Below, one piece after another: positions 15,321-24,985 of a DNA stretch of 64,000 nucleotides. The stretch lies in the NCBI GenBank assembly GCA_905221065.1, contig CAJNBS010000006.1:17937-81936 (forward strand), in the 5' to 3' direction. The DNA comes from a bacterium (GTDB lineage Bacteria > Bacillota > Bacilli > Lactobacillales > Streptococcaceae). The stretch's first letter is position 1. Every line of letters begins with the position of its first letter. Below the pieces are notes generated by a model, which saw only the letters and a list, made by a program, of their open reading frames with translations, did not search any database and was not told the DNA's origin. The translations under genes were made by a program, and so were the position numbers.

Positions 15321-16205
15321 ATGACACACTACGTTGCAATTGATATCGGTGGAACTAATATCAAATATGGTTTGATCGACCAAGAAGGCCAACTTGTTGA
15401 ATCGCATGAAATGCCAACTGAGGCGTATAAAGGTGGACCTCATATCTTACAAAAGACCAAAGATATCGTAGCCAGCTATTTAGAACAAGGCCCAGTAGCA
15501 GGTGTTGCTATTTCTTCTGCGGGGATGGTGGATCCAGCTAAGGGTGAGATTTTCTATGCTGGGCCTCAGATTCCCGACTATGCAGGAACTCAGTTCAAGA
15601 AGGAAATCGAGACTAGCTTTAATATTCCTTGTGAAATTGAAAATGATGTCAACTGTGCAGGTTTGGCTGAAGCGGTATCTGGTTCAGGCAAGGGAGCGAG
15701 TGTCACTCTTTGCTTGACTATTGGAACAGGTATCGGGGGTTGCTTGATTATGGATGGGAAAGTTTTCCATGGATTTAGCAATTCAGCCTGTGAAGTTGGT
15801 TATATGCATATGCAGGATGGATCTTTCCAAGACTTAGCCTCTACGACAGCCTTGGTGGAGTATGTAGCAGCAGCTCATGGAGATTCAGTTGATCAGTGGA
15901 ATGGCCGACGCATCTTTAAGGAAGCTACAGAAGGCAACAAAATCTGTATGGCTGGCATTGACCGCATGGTAGACTACCTTGGAAAAGGTCTGGCAAATAT
16001 TTGCTACGTTGCCAATCCTGAAGTGGTCATTCTCGGTGGTGGTATCATGGGACAAGAGGCTATCCTCAAACCGAAGATCCGTACAGCCTTAAAAGATGCC
16101 TTGGTACCAAGTCTAGCCGAAAAAACACGATTAGAATTTGCCCATCACCAAAACACAGCAGGTATGTTGGGTGCCTACTACCATTTCAAGACAAAACAAT
16201 CCTAG
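15321..16205 (+). CDS. nanK: ROK-family kinase, probable N-acetylmannosamine kinase
   Basis: A 294-residue ROK sugar kinase that probably phosphorylates ManNAc made by the lyase, giving the substrate of NanE. The ATP-binding DIGGTNIKYGL is at the N-terminus, the sugar-binding ENDVNCAGLAEA and TIGTGIGG segments are in the middle, and GFSNSACEVGYMH corresponds to the ROK signature, in which the zinc-binding CxCGxxGCxE module is not evident. AAGGAGG precedes the ATG, 18 bases after npl. The last codons, TCC TAG, lie in the terminator hairpin. Substrate is inferred from context. Confidence 0.85.
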   Translation: MTHYVAIDIGGTNIKYGLIDQEGQLVESHEMPTEAYKGGPHILQKTKDIVASYLEQGPVAGVAISSAGMVDPAKGEIFYAGPQIPDYAGTQFKKEIETSFNIPCEIENDVNCAGLAEAVSGSGKGASVTLCLTIGTGIGGCLIMDGKVFHGFSNSACEVGYMHMQDGSFQDLASTTALVEYVAAAHGDSVDQWNGRRIFKEATEGNKICMAGIDRMVDYLGKGLANICYVANPEVVILGGGIMGQEAILKPKIRTALKDALVPSLAEKTRLEFAHHQNTAGMLGAYYHFKTKQS

Positions 16206-16232
16206 TTTGGTTCAACCAAACTAGGATTTTCT
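16200..16232 (+). terminator. nan operon terminator, copy 1
   Basis: CCTAGTTTGG-TTCA-ACCAAACTAGG followed by ATTTTCT. It includes the nanK stop codon. It is 31/33 identical to the hairpin at 16970-17002, and the two differences are a compensating T-A to C-G change in the same base pair. Confidence 0.85.
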
Positions 16233-16244
16233 AATCAAATCCTC

Positions 16245-16272
16245 TTGACTTTCTTTATAATTGTGAGATAAT
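16245..16272 (+). promoter_or_regulatory. Promoter of the toxin-antitoxin pair
   Basis: TTGACT (16245-16250), a 16-base spacer and GATAAT (16267-16272), with TG just upstream giving an extended -10. Confidence 0.7.
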
Positions 16273-16301
16273 AAATAAAATACATAAAGGAATTATATAA
16301 A

Positions 16302-16589
16302 ATGGCTATAGCAAATTCAAGTAAAGTTGTGACCTTCCAAGCTAATAGAGAATTAGTAAATGATGCCATGGAAGTGTTAAAAGAAAAAAATCTCTCTCTT
16401 TCATCGGCACTCAGATTATTTTTAAAGAATGTTGCCGTAACAAATGAAGTAGATTTACTGAGTGAAGAGGAATTGGAGAAGGAGTACTTGTTTAGACAAT
16501 TACAAGCAGAAGTTCAAGAAAGTTATGCCAAGATTGAGGCTGGAAATTACTTGACAGATGAGGATGTCGTGACACGCTATGAATTATAA
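16302..16589 (+). CDS. RelB/DinJ-family antitoxin
   Basis: A 95-residue protein with a ribbon-helix-helix N-terminus (VVTFQANRELVNDAMEVLKEKNLSLSSALRLFLKNV) typical of RelB/DinJ antitoxins, then an acidic, Glu-rich C-terminal half that would wrap the toxin. Antitoxins of this kind bind and block the toxin and repress their own promoter. The gene overlaps the toxin gene by 11 bases, the usual order. It lies between two copies of the same terminator, a sign of insertion between nanK and the regulator. Confidence 0.85.
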   Translation: MAIANSSKVVTFQANRELVNDAMEVLKEKNLSLSSALRLFLKNVAVTNEVDLLSEEELEKEYLFRQLQAEVQESYAKIEAGNYLTDEDVVTRYEL

Positions 16590-16929
16590 AAGATATAGGA
16601 TTTTGTATTCTCCTAGAGTGATTGATAGTCTGGATAAAATATATCAGTATATAGCGGAGGAAATTGGTTCTGTAGAGGCTGCGAGACGAAAAGTAGCCAA
16701 TATTAGAAAAGATATTAATCGGCTAGAAATTTTCCCCCAAGCTGGATTTGATGCCGATGAAAAATTTGGTAAGAAATTAGATCCTCACTACCAAACGCGA
16801 GGGTTGACCTTGAGTAAGGATTACATCGTATTATATACAATTGTTAAGGATACCGTCAGACTTGCTTATTTACTCCCTTCAAAAAGTGATTACATGAAAT
16901 TATTTAAGACTAAGTCAAGATACGACTAA
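16579..16929 (+). CDS. RelE/ParE-family toxin
   Basis: A 116-residue RelE/ParE superfamily protein. The N-terminal ILYSPRVIDSLDKIYQYIAEE helices, the central RLEIFPQAGFD and the C-terminal YIVLYTIVKDTVRLAYLLPSKSDY strand-helix pattern are characteristic. RelE-type members cut mRNA in the ribosome and ParE-type members block gyrase; the sequence alone does not tell which applies here. It starts inside the antitoxin gene, so the two are translationally coupled. It appears intact. Confidence 0.85.
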   Translation: MNYKRYRILYSPRVIDSLDKIYQYIAEEIGSVEAARRKVANIRKDINRLEIFPQAGFDADEKFGKKLDPHYQTRGLTLSKDYIVLYTIVKDTVRLAYLLPSKSDYMKLFKTKSRYD

Positions 16930-16969
16930 TTCATAATCTAGAAGAGGGATGTTTAGTGACGAATAAAAA

Positions 16970-17002
16970 TCCTAGTTTGGCTCAGCCAAACTAGGATTTT
17001 CT
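16970..17002. terminator. Bidirectional terminator, copy 2
   Basis: CCTAGTTTGG-CTCA-GCCAAACTAGG followed by ATTTTCT on the plus strand. On the minus strand it contains the stop codon of the RpiR-type gene. It is nearly identical to copy 1. Confidence 0.85.
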
Positions 17003-17842
17003 GACGCGTTTTTGTCTACGATAGCCGTTTAGTTTCTTATTTTCCCAGTAGCTATTAAAGATTTTTTCCTTGTTTTCACGATTGATTTCTAAAAAGTAGG
17101 CATAAATCAAATCGATAAAGAAGAGCATAGGGAGTTGAGCGGATATTCGTTGAATGTAGGAAGATTGGCTGTGGCTAGCAACAAGAACAGTCTCTGTATA
17201 GGTCTGGCTATCTTTATTGGGAACACTTGAAAAGAGTACAGTCTTTGCCCCCATCTCCTTGGCATCTAATAAACTGTCTAAAATAGAAGGAGTTGTACCA
17301 GAAAGGGAGAAACCGAGTACGAGACAATTCTCATCCATAATGCTGGTCGTCCAAGCAAAACCGTCTTGGTCGGTCAAGGCCTCGCAGACCACACCCAGAC
17401 GCATGAAGCGCAATTTCATTTCACGGGCGACAAGGCCAGAACTCCCTGTTCCGAAGAAGTAGACACGCTCAGCATCTTCGATTAGCTGGGCAATTCGCTC
17501 TAGTTGGACTTCGTCAATCAAGTCCTGTGTTTGTTCTCTCATACTGCTATAGCTTCTGAGGACTCGTTTGGTCAGTGGACTATGTTTGTGAGAATGGGTG
17601 TCTTGTTTCTCTGCTTGGTGTTGGTATTGGAAAATAAATTCTCGGTAGCCAGTAAAGCCACACTTTTTAGCAAAGCGGGTCAAAGCAGCTTGAGAAATAT
17701 GTAATTTTTGAGTAACCTGCTGAGAAGATAAATCATCTGCAATGGTTTCAGATTGTAAAAAATAGCGAGCGATTTCTTGCTCTAAGTCTGTCATTTCTTC
17801 GAAGTGGGAATCAATGAGGGTTGCTATATCTGGTTTGTCCAT
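16991..17842 (-). CDS. nanR: RpiR-family regulator of the sialic-acid locus
   Basis: A 283-residue regulator with an N-terminal RpiR winged helix-turn-helix (residues ~1-77; QKLHISQAALTRFAKKCGF) and a C-terminal SIS sugar-phosphate-binding domain (~125-250; YFFGTGSSGLVAREM and VLGFSLSGTTPSILD). It likely binds a sialic-acid pathway intermediate such as ManNAc-6-P and controls the nan promoters through the CTGAAACTACTTTCAG motif. In pneumococcus the equivalent gene (NanR) is reported as an activator. It is transcribed towards nanK. The stop lies in the shared terminator; AAAGGAGCC on the minus strand precedes the ATG. Confidence 0.85.
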   Translation of the reverse strand: MDKPDIATLIDSHFEEMTDLEQEIARYFLQSETIADDLSSQQVTQKLHISQAALTRFAKKCGFTGYREFIFQYQHQAEKQDTHSHKHSPLTKRVLRSYSSMREQTQDLIDEVQLERIAQLIEDAERVYFFGTGSSGLVAREMKLRFMRLGVVCEALTDQDGFAWTTSIMDENCLVLGFSLSGTTPSILDSLLDAKEMGAKTVLFSSVPNKDSQTYTETVLVASHSQSSYIQRISAQLPMLFFIDLIYAYFLEINRENKEKIFNSYWENKKLNGYRRQKRVRKS

Positions 17843-18046
17843 AGAAAGGCTCCTTTAAATGAGTCGTATTGGAAAAAGACTGGGTCATCGAATGTTTACA
17901 TTTATTATATCATATAATGTAGGGATGGATAAATAAAATCGTATTTTCCTGTAAAAAGGAAAAAGCTCCCTTCTTTTCCATAATTTTCTTCTCAAATTAT
18001 GGTACAATGAAGAGTAAGATTTTAAATAGAAATGAGACTGATTTGT

Positions 18047-20089
18047 ATGAGAAAATTTGATAGCCATTCGATTCCGATTCGGCTTAATTTATTGTTTTCA
18101 ATTGTCATTTTACTCTTTATGACCATTATTGGTCGTTTGTTGTATATGCAGGTTTTGAACAAGGATTTTTACGAAAAAAAGCTAGCCTCAGCTAGTCAGA
18201 CCAAGGTCACAACCAGTTCTGCCCGTGGGGAAATCTATGATGCTAGTGGAAAACCTTTGGTAGAAAATACTTTAAAGCAGGTTGTTTCCTTTACGCGTAG
18301 TAATAAAATGACGGCTAAAGATCTGAAAGAAATTGCTAGTCAGTTACTGGGATATGTGAGCATCACTTCGCCAAATTTGACAGAACGCCAGCTGGCAGAT
18401 TACTATTTGGCTGATCCTGAAATCTATAAAAAAACAGTAGAGGCTCTCCCAAGTGAGAAACGCTTGGATTCAGATGGCAATCGCCTATCCGAATCAGAAC
18501 TGTATAACAATGCGGTCGATAGCGTTCAAGCGAGTCAACTAAACTATACAGAGGATGAAAAGAAAGAAATCTATCTTTTTAGTCAGTTAAATGCCGTTGG
18601 AAACTTTGCGACAGGAACCATTGTGACAGATGCCTTGACAGATACCCAGATTGCTCTGATTGCCTCTGCTTCGAAACAATTACCCGGCGTCAGCATCTCA
18701 ACTTCATGGGATCGAAAAGTTCTAGAAACTTCCCTTTCTTCTATAGTAGGTAGTGTATCCAGTGAAAAAGCTGGTCTCCCAGCGGAAGAAGCAGATGCCT
18801 ATCTTAAAAAAGGTTATTCTCTAAATGACCGTGTGGGGACCTCTTATCTAGAAAAGCAATACGAGGAAACCTTGCAAGGTAAACGCTCAGTGAAGGAAAT
18901 TCATCTAGATAAGTACGGTAACATGGAAAGTGTCGAAAATATCGAAGCTGGTACCAAAGGGAATAATATTAAACTGACCATTGATTTGGCCTTCCAAGAT
19001 AGCGTGGATGCTTTGCTGAAAAGTTATTTCAATTCAGAGTTGGGAAATGGTGGGGCCAAGTATTCTGAGGGTGTGTATGCAGTCGCCCTTAACCCCAAAA
19101 CAGGTGCTGTGTTATCCATGTCAGGGATTAAACATGACCTGAAAACGGGAGAGTTGACGCCTGATTCCTTGGGAACGGTAACCAATGTCTTTGTCCCAGG
19201 TTCAGTTGTCAAAGCAGCGACCATCAGCTCTGGTTGGGAAAATGGAGTCTTGTCAGGAAACCAGACCTTGACAGACCAGTCCATTGTCTTTCAAGGTTCA
19301 GCCCCAATTAATTCTTGGTATACTGCCTTTTCTGGGCCAATGCCGATTACGGCGGTTCAAGCTTTGGAGTATTCATCCAATACTTATATGGTCCAAACAG
19401 CCTTAGGTCTTATGGGGCAGACCTATCAACCTAATATGTTTGTGGGCACCAGCAATCTAGAGTCTGCTATGGGGAAACTGCGTTCAACCTTTGGCGAATA
19501 TGGCTTGGGGTCTGCGACCGGAATTGACCTACCAGATGAATCTACTGGATTTATTCCTAAAGACTATGATTTTGCCAATTACATCACCAATGCCTTTGGA
19601 CAGTTTGATAACTATACGCCGATGCAATTGGCTCAGTATGTAGCAACTATTGCAAATGATGGTGTTCGTGTGGCTCCTCGTATTGTTGAAGGTATTTATG
19701 GCAATAATGATAAGGGAGGATTGGGTGACTTGATTCAGCAACTGCAACCGACTGAGATGAATAAGGTCAATATATCCAACTCTGATATGAGCATCTTGCA
19801 CCAAGGTTTTTATCAGGTTGCTCATGGGACTAGCGGATTGACAACCGGACGTGCCTTTTCAAATGGTGCCTTGGTATCCATTAGCGGAAAAACGGGGACA
19901 GCCGAAAGCTATGTGGCAGATGGTCAGCAAGCAACCAATACCAATGCGGTGGCCTATGCCCCATCTGATAATCCCCAAATTGCTGTGGCAGTGGTCTTTC
20001 CGCATAATACCAATCTAACAAATGGTGTAGGACCTTCCATTGCGCGTGACATTATCAATCTGTATCAAAAATACCATCCAATGAACTAG
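18047..20089 (+). CDS. pbp2B: Penicillin-binding protein 2B (transpeptidase)
   Basis: A 680-residue class B PBP with a short cytoplasmic tail, one membrane anchor (~12-33), a dimerisation domain and a transpeptidase domain with Ser386-Val-Val-Lys389, Ser443-Ser-Asn445 and Lys615-Thr-Gly617. It cross-links peptidoglycan in septal and peripheral growth and is a main penicillin target. The start at 18047 (MRKFDSH) gives numbering that matches the published R6 protein; an upstream in-frame ATG (18032) adds five residues. Compared with the susceptible sequence I remember, 427-432 read AFSGPM instead of QAYGSF and residue 476 is Gly instead of Glu. It is followed 10 bases later by recR. Confidence 0.95.
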   Translation: MRKFDSHSIPIRLNLLFSIVILLFMTIIGRLLYMQVLNKDFYEKKLASASQTKVTTSSARGEIYDASGKPLVENTLKQVVSFTRSNKMTAKDLKEIASQLLGYVSITSPNLTERQLADYYLADPEIYKKTVEALPSEKRLDSDGNRLSESELYNNAVDSVQASQLNYTEDEKKEIYLFSQLNAVGNFATGTIVTDALTDTQIALIASASKQLPGVSISTSWDRKVLETSLSSIVGSVSSEKAGLPAEEADAYLKKGYSLNDRVGTSYLEKQYEETLQGKRSVKEIHLDKYGNMESVENIEAGTKGNNIKLTIDLAFQDSVDALLKSYFNSELGNGGAKYSEGVYAVALNPKTGAVLSMSGIKHDLKTGELTPDSLGTVTNVFVPGSVVKAATISSGWENGVLSGNQTLTDQSIVFQGSAPINSWYTAFSGPMPITAVQALEYSSNTYMVQTALGLMGQTYQPNMFVGTSNLESAMGKLRSTFGEYGLGSATGIDLPDESTGFIPKDYDFANYITNAFGQFDNYTPMQLAQYVATIANDGVRVAPRIVEGIYGNNDKGGLGDLIQQLQPTEMNKVNISNSDMSILHQGFYQVAHGTSGLTTGRAFSNGALVSISGKTGTAESYVADGQQATNTNAVAYAPSDNPQIAVAVVFPHNTNLTNGVGPSIARDIINLYQKYHPMN

Positions 20090-20099
20090 AAAGGAAATT

Positions 20100-20696
20100 A
20101 TGCTTTATCCAACACCCATTGCCAAGCTGATTGACAGTTATTCTAAGTTACCAGGTATCGGGATTAAGACGGCTACGCGTCTGGCCTTTTATACGATTGG
20201 GATGTCTGATGATGACGTTAATGAATTTGCCAAAAATCTCCTTTCTGCTAAGAGAGAATTGACCTACTGTTCTATTTGTGGACGTTTGACAGACGACGAT
20301 CCTTGTTCTATCTGTACCGATCCGACTCGTGACCAGACAACGATTTTAGTTCTTGAGGATAGTCGTGATGTGGCGGCTATGGAAAATATCCAAGAATACC
20401 ACGGACTCTATCATGTCTTGCATGGACTCATTTCTCCCATGAATGGCATCAGTCCAGACGATATCAATCTCAAGAGCCTCATGACTCGTCTTATGGATAG
20501 TGAGGTTTTAGAAGTGATTGTGGCGACTAATGCCACAGCAGATGGGGAAGCGACTTCGATGTATCTTTCGCGTCTGCTCAAGCCAGCTGGGATAAAGGTT
20601 ACTCGTCTGGCACGAGGGCTCGCTGTGGGAGCAGATATCGAGTATGCGGACGAAGTCACACTCTTACGAGCCATTGAAAATCGAACAGAGTTGTAA
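20100..20696 (+). CDS. recR: Recombination protein RecR
   Basis: A 198-residue RecR (RecM) with an N-terminal helix-hairpin-helix ([16 protein letters not shown]), a four-Cys zinc finger ([16 protein letters not shown]) and a Toprim domain ([14 protein letters not shown]). With RecF and RecO it loads RecA on gapped DNA. AAAGGAAATT precedes the ATG, 10 bases after pbp2B, so the two are probably co-transcribed. Length is normal and all motifs are present. Confidence 0.97.
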   Translation: MLYPTPIAKLIDSYSKLPGIGIKTATRLAFYTIGMSDDDVNEFAKNLLSAKRELTYCSICGRLTDDDPCSICTDPTRDQTTILVLEDSRDVAAMENIQEYHGLYHVLHGLISPMNGISPDDINLKSLMTRLMDSEVLEVIVATNATADGEATSMYLSRLLKPAGIKVTRLARGLAVGADIEYADEVTLLRAIENRTEL

Positions 20697-20740
20697 GTGT
20701 AGACAAATTTACGAACTTCATCCATTTATAAAAAATCAAG

Positions 20741-20773
20741 GAGGCTGAAAATCGTTGATATCGGCCTCTTTTT
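20741..20773 (+). terminator. Terminator after recR
   Basis: GAGGC (20741-20745) and GCCTC (20764-20768), then TTTTTG. Short stem, moderate strength. Confidence 0.6.
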
Positions 20774-20871
20774 GTATAGTGTGATGAATAGTGTCAGGTT
20801 CAAGTTTTAAAAAACCAAGCAAATATGATATACTAAAGAGCGAGTATTCTAGTAGAATTAGGACAAATAAT

Positions 20872-21915
20872 ATGAAACAAACGATTATTCTTTTATATGG
20901 TGGACGGAGTGCGGAACGCGAAGTCTCTGTCCTTTCAGCTGAAAGTGTTATGCGTGCGGTCAATTATGACCGTTTCACAGTCAAGGCTTTCTTCATCAGC
21001 CAGTCAGGTGACTTTATCAAAACGCAGGAATTTAGTCAGACTCCGGGGCAAGAAGACCGTCTCATGACCAATGCAACCATTGACTGGGATAAGAAAGTTG
21101 CACCAAGTGCCATCTACGAAGAAGGCGCAGTGGTCTTTCCAGTCCTTCACGGCCCGATGGGAGAAGATGGCTCTGTTCAAGGATTCTTGGAAGTTTTGAA
21201 AATGCCTTATGTCGGCTGTAATATCTTGTCATCCAGTCTTGCCATGGATAAAATCACGACTAAACGTGTTTTGGAATCTGCTGGTATTGCCCAAGTTCCT
21301 TATGTGGCCATCGTTGAAGGTGATGATGTGACTGCTAAAATCTCTGAAGTGGAAGAAAGATTGACTTATCCAGTCTTCACCAAACCATCAAACATGGGTT
21401 CAAGTGTCGGTATTTCTAAGTCTGAAAATCAAGAAGAACTCCGTCAAGCCTTGAAACTTGCCTTCCAATATGATAGCCGTGTTTTGGTTGAACAAGGGGT
21501 GAATGCCCGTGAAATCGAGGTTGGTCTCTTGGGCAACTACGATGTCAAGAGTACGCTGCCAGGAGAAGTTGTCAAGGATGTTGCCTTCTACGACTATGAC
21601 GCCAAGTATATTGATAACAAGATTACTATGGATATTCCAGCCAAGATCAGTGATGATGTAGTAGCTGTCATGCGTCAAAATGCAGAAACGGCCTTCCGTG
21701 CGATTGGTGGCCTTGGTCTATCTCGTTGCGATTTCTTCTATACAGATAAGGGAGAGATTTTCCTAAACGAGCTTAATACCATGCCAGGTTTCACCCAGTG
21801 GTCTATGTACCCACTACTTTGGGATAATATGGGAATCAGCTACCCAGACCTAATCGAGCGTTTGGTTGATCTTGCCAAGGAAAGTTTTGACAAGCGCGAA
21901 GCGCATTTGCTATAA
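20872..21915 (+). CDS. ddl: D-alanine--D-alanine ligase
   Basis: A 347-residue ATP-grasp enzyme that joins two D-Ala for the peptidoglycan pentapeptide. The start is placed at 20872 ([26 protein letters not shown]), which fits the family length and N-terminal GG-x-SxE motif; the frame upstream to 20791 covers the promoter. [12 protein letters not shown], the ATP-grasp loop [13 protein letters not shown] and the C-terminal metal-binding ELNTMPGFT are visible. An extended -10 (TG-A-TATACT, 20826-20834) lies upstream. The next cell-wall gene, murF, follows after a structured spacer. Confidence 0.97.
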   Translation: MKQTIILLYGGRSAEREVSVLSAESVMRAVNYDRFTVKAFFISQSGDFIKTQEFSQTPGQEDRLMTNATIDWDKKVAPSAIYEEGAVVFPVLHGPMGEDGSVQGFLEVLKMPYVGCNILSSSLAMDKITTKRVLESAGIAQVPYVAIVEGDDVTAKISEVEERLTYPVFTKPSNMGSSVGISKSENQEELRQALKLAFQYDSRVLVEQGVNAREIEVGLLGNYDVKSTLPGEVVKDVAFYDYDAKYIDNKITMDIPAKISDDVVAVMRQNAETAFRAIGGLGLSRCDFFYTDKGEIFLNELNTMPGFTQWSMYPLLWDNMGISYPDLIERLVDLAKESFDKREAHLL

Positions 21916-21924
21916 AAATGAAAG

Positions 21925-21987
21925 AGAGGGTAGAAGCCAGAACCATCACTGCAAGGTGACTAGAGTTCTCGAGCTTCGACCCTTTTT
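21925..21987 (+). terminator. Layered hairpin between ddl and murF
   Basis: Outer stem GGGTAGAAGC with GCTTCGACCC (one mismatch), a middle AGAAC/GTTCT pair and an inner TCAC/GTGA pair, ending in CCCTTTTTA. It looks like a terminator or attenuator directly before the murF ribosome binding site. Confidence 0.65.
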
Positions 21988-21999
21988 AAAGGAGTAGAA

Positions 22000-23370
22000 A
22001 TGAAACTTACAATTCACGAAGTTGCCCAAGCTGTTGGAGCTAAAAACGATGTTAGTCTTTTTGCGGATGCTCAGTTAGAAAAGGCTGAGTTTGACAGTCG
22101 TTTGATTGGGGAAGGGGACTTGTTTGTGCCACTTAAAGGTGCGCGTGATGGCCATGACTTTATCGAAACAGCTTTTGAAAATGGTGCAGCAGTAACCTTG
22201 TCTGAGAAAGAGGTCGCAAATCATCCTTACATTCTAGTAGACGATGTGTTGACTGCCTTTCAACAACTAGCTGCCTACTATCTTGAGAAAACGGCTGTTG
22301 ATGTCTTTGCTGTTACAGGTTCGAATGGTAAGACGACGACCAAGGATATGTTGGCGCACTTGCTATCAACAACCTACAAGACCTACAAAACACAAGGCAA
22401 TTACAATAACGAGATTGGCCTTCCTTACACAGTTCTCCATATACCTGAGGGGACAGAAAAGTTGGTTTTGGAGATGGGGCAGGATCACTTGGGAGATATT
22501 CATCTCTTGTCAGAATTGGCTCATCCAAAAACAGCCATCGTGACCTTGGTTGGAGAAGCACATTTGGCCTTTTTCAAAGACCGTTCGGAAATCGCTAAAG
22601 GGAAAATGCAAATTGCTGATGGCATGCCTGAAGGTTCTTTGCTTTTGGCACCGGCTGACTCTATTGTAGAGGCCTACTTGCCAGCTGATAAAAAGGTGGT
22701 TCGTTTTGGGCAAGGAGCAGAGCTGGAAATTACAGGCTTGATTGAGCGCAAGGATAGTCTGACTTTTAAGGCCAATTTCCTAGAACAAGCCCTTGATTTG
22801 CCAGTGACAGGTAAGTACAATGCCACTAATGCCATGATTGCATCCTATATTGCCCTACAAGAAGGAGTGTCAGAGGAGCAAATTCGTCAGGCCTTCCAAA
22901 ATCTTGAATTGACCCGCAACCGTACAGAGTGGAAGAAAGCAGCCAATGGAGCAGATATTCTGTCTGACGTATACAATGCCAATCCAACTGCTATGAAGTT
23001 GATTTTAGAGACTTTTTCGGCTATTCCAGCCAACGAAGGGGGGAAGAAAATCGCTGTCTTAGCAGACATGAAGGAACTGGGTGACCAGTCTGTTCAACTC
23101 CATAATCAGATGATTTTGAGCCTCTCGCCAGATGTGCTGGATACCGTTATTTTCTACGGAGAAGATATCGCAGAATTGGCCCAACTTGCCAGTCAAATGT
23201 TCCCAATCGGCCATGTTTACTACTTCAAAAAAACGGCCGACGAGGATCAATTTGAAGACCTAGTCAAGCAGGTTAAGGAAAGACTCAGTGCCAATGATCA
23301 AATCTTGCTCAAGGGCTCTAACTCCATGAATCTAGCTAAGCTGGTAGAAAGTTTAGAAAATGAATGCTAG
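22000..23370 (+). CDS. murF: UDP-MurNAc-tripeptide--D-Ala-D-Ala ligase MurF
   Basis: A 456-residue Mur ligase that adds D-Ala-D-Ala (the Ddl product) to UDP-MurNAc-tripeptide. The N-terminal UDP-binding domain (FDSRLIGEGDLFVPLKG) precedes the ATP P-loop GSNGKTTTKDM at ~107, the central domain and the C-terminal domain with LSDVYNANPTAMKL. AAAGGAG precedes the ATG. The 3' end overlaps the next gene by 11 bases, indicating coupling. Confidence 0.97.
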   Translation: MKLTIHEVAQAVGAKNDVSLFADAQLEKAEFDSRLIGEGDLFVPLKGARDGHDFIETAFENGAAVTLSEKEVANHPYILVDDVLTAFQQLAAYYLEKTAVDVFAVTGSNGKTTTKDMLAHLLSTTYKTYKTQGNYNNEIGLPYTVLHIPEGTEKLVLEMGQDHLGDIHLLSELAHPKTAIVTLVGEAHLAFFKDRSEIAKGKMQIADGMPEGSLLLAPADSIVEAYLPADKKVVRFGQGAELEITGLIERKDSLTFKANFLEQALDLPVTGKYNATNAMIASYIALQEGVSEEQIRQAFQNLELTRNRTEWKKAANGADILSDVYNANPTAMKLILETFSAIPANEGGKKIAVLADMKELGDQSVQLHNQMILSLSPDVLDTVIFYGEDIAELAQLASQMFPIGHVYYFKKTADEDQFEDLVKQVKERLSANDQILLKGSNSMNLAKLVESLENEC

Positions 23371-23971
23371 TGATTTTGTCAAGTATTTGCAAAGAATGAT
23401 TGCCATTACAGATACTGGGTTAACCTTTACAAAAGATTCTTTTGACCGTGAGCGCTATGAAGACTTGCGAGGTCTTTTATCTGAAATGTTGAATCAGGTA
23501 TCAGACCTTGATGCAGAAGAAGTGGCAGAAGTCTTGAAGCCAACTTCTGCTTATGCGACTCCGTTAATGGACGTCCGTGCTTGGATTGTTGAGGACGAAA
23601 AGATTTGTCTGGTTCGGGGACAAGGGGAGGATAGTTGGGCTTTGCCAGGTGGCTTTGGTGAAGTCGGCTATTCTCCAACCGAAAATATTCTCAAGGAAAT
23701 TGAAGAAGAAACAGGTTTTGAAGCCAAAGTTGAAAGACTGCTAGCTGTTTTTGATACCAATCGTTTCCAACTACAGAGCAAACAGTATGCAAAATTTGTC
23801 TTTGAATGTAAGCTTCTCGATGGACAATTCCAAGAAAATCAAGAAATTGCAGACCTTCAATTTTTTGCTATTGACCAACTGCCGACCTTATCTGAAAAAC
23901 GTATTACCAAGGAGCAAATAGAGATTCTTTGGCAGGTTTATCAAGGTCAGAGGGAGCAATATCTTGACTAA
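23360..23971 (+). CDS. Nudix hydrolase with N-terminal helper domain
   Basis: A 203-residue protein. Residues 1-65 match the helical NUDIX_N-type domain and ~70-200 the Nudix fold. The Nudix box reads GGFGEVGYSPTENILKEIEE plus ETGF; the second Glu of the usual GE-S-P stretch is Tyr and the usual Arg of REUxEE is Lys, while the catalytic E-x-x-E-E core is kept. The substrate is unknown (possibly ADP-ribose or a nucleotide sugar). Translation is coupled to murF by overlap (the ATG lies within the murF end). Confidence 0.85.
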   Translation: MNASDFVKYLQRMIAITDTGLTFTKDSFDRERYEDLRGLLSEMLNQVSDLDAEEVAEVLKPTSAYATPLMDVRAWIVEDEKICLVRGQGEDSWALPGGFGEVGYSPTENILKEIEEETGFEAKVERLLAVFDTNRFQLQSKQYAKFVFECKLLDGQFQENQEIADLQFFAIDQLPTLSEKRITKEQIEILWQVYQGQREQYLD

Positions 23972-24061
23972 GAAGATGATTATCGTATTTCTAAATCCAT
24001 TTTTGACAAATAGCATGGTATAATAAAATGCAGGAAAATTTTGAATCATGAGGAAGACTAG

Positions 24062-24766
24062 ATGAATTTATGGGATATTTTCTTTACGACCCAAGCAACA
24101 GAACCACCCAAATTTGACCTTTTTTGGTATGTCAGTATATTTACACTCTTGGCTTTGACCTTTTATACAGCCTATCGTTATCGTGAAAAGAAGGGTTATC
24201 AACGATTTTTCCAAATCTTGCAGGCAGTTCAGTTAATCCTTCTCTATGGTTGGTACTGGGTCAATCATATGCCACTGTCAGAAAGCTTACCCTTTTACCA
24301 TTGCCGTATGGCTATGTTTGTGGTGCTTTTGCTTCCTGGTCAGTCCAAATATCGGCAGTATTTTGCATTACTAGGAACATTTGGGACATTAGCAGCCTTT
24401 GTTTATCCAGTGCCAGATCCTTATCCATTCCCGCATATTGCGATTTTATCCTTTATCTTTGGGCACCTAGCTCTCATGGGAAATTCACTGGTTTATCTCT
24501 TGAGACAGTATGATGCAAGATTGCTAGATGTGAAGAGAATTTTTCTTATGACCTTTGGACTAAATGCCTTAATTTTTGTGGTCAATTTAGTAACAGGTGG
24601 AGATTACGGATTCCTGACAAAACCGCCATTGGTTGGAGATCATGGCTTAGTAGCTAATTATTTGATTGTTTCTCTGGCCTTGTCAGCAGCCATTACTTTG
24701 ACCAAGAAAATCTTGGAACTATTTTTAGAACAAGAAGCAGAAAAAATGATTGCAAAGAAAGCTTAG
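24062..24766 (+). CDS. TIGR02206/YwaF-family integral membrane protein
   Basis: A 234-residue protein with about six to seven transmembrane segments, matching the YwaF/TIGR02206 family by its YGWYWVNHMPLSESLPFYHC segment (His and Cys in the membrane) and PHIAILSFIFGHLALMGN. Function is unknown. It stands alone between the Nudix gene and ftsA, with TAAT-type promoter sequence (TGGTATAATAA, 24014-24024) upstream. Confidence 0.75.
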   Translation: MNLWDIFFTTQATEPPKFDLFWYVSIFTLLALTFYTAYRYREKKGYQRFFQILQAVQLILLYGWYWVNHMPLSESLPFYHCRMAMFVVLLLPGQSKYRQYFALLGTFGTLAAFVYPVPDPYPFPHIAILSFIFGHLALMGNSLVYLLRQYDARLLDVKRIFLMTFGLNALIFVVNLVTGGDYGFLTKPPLVGDHGLVANYLIVSLALSAAITLTKKILELFLEQEAEKMIAKKA

Positions 24767-24895
24767 AAATGAGCTTTCTTTTTTGGCAATAGACAGATTG
24801 TTGTTGGCTACATAGAACAGAAAAATTCTTGTAAAGGAAAAGTGAAAAATTGGCTAGTAAATTTAGGAAAAAACTGAGCACAATCAGATTTTTTG

Positions 24896-24904
24896 TGTTA
24901 TAAT
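24896..24904 (+). promoter_or_regulatory. Extended -10 promoter before ftsA
   Basis: TG-T-TATAAT (24896-24904) with no clear -35; about 80 bases of leader to ftsA. Confidence 0.55.
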
Positions 24905-24985
24905 ATTCTGTGAATAGCTATGCCCATGTTTAGCTATGGAATATTACGAAGTGAGAAACTTGGAAGATAGAGAGGATGCGATGTA

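Noticed and set aside
16200..17002. The duplicated 33-base hairpins as integrase attachment sites
   Set aside because: No integrase is present and each hairpin has an obvious terminator role with a T run; duplication by insertion explains them better.
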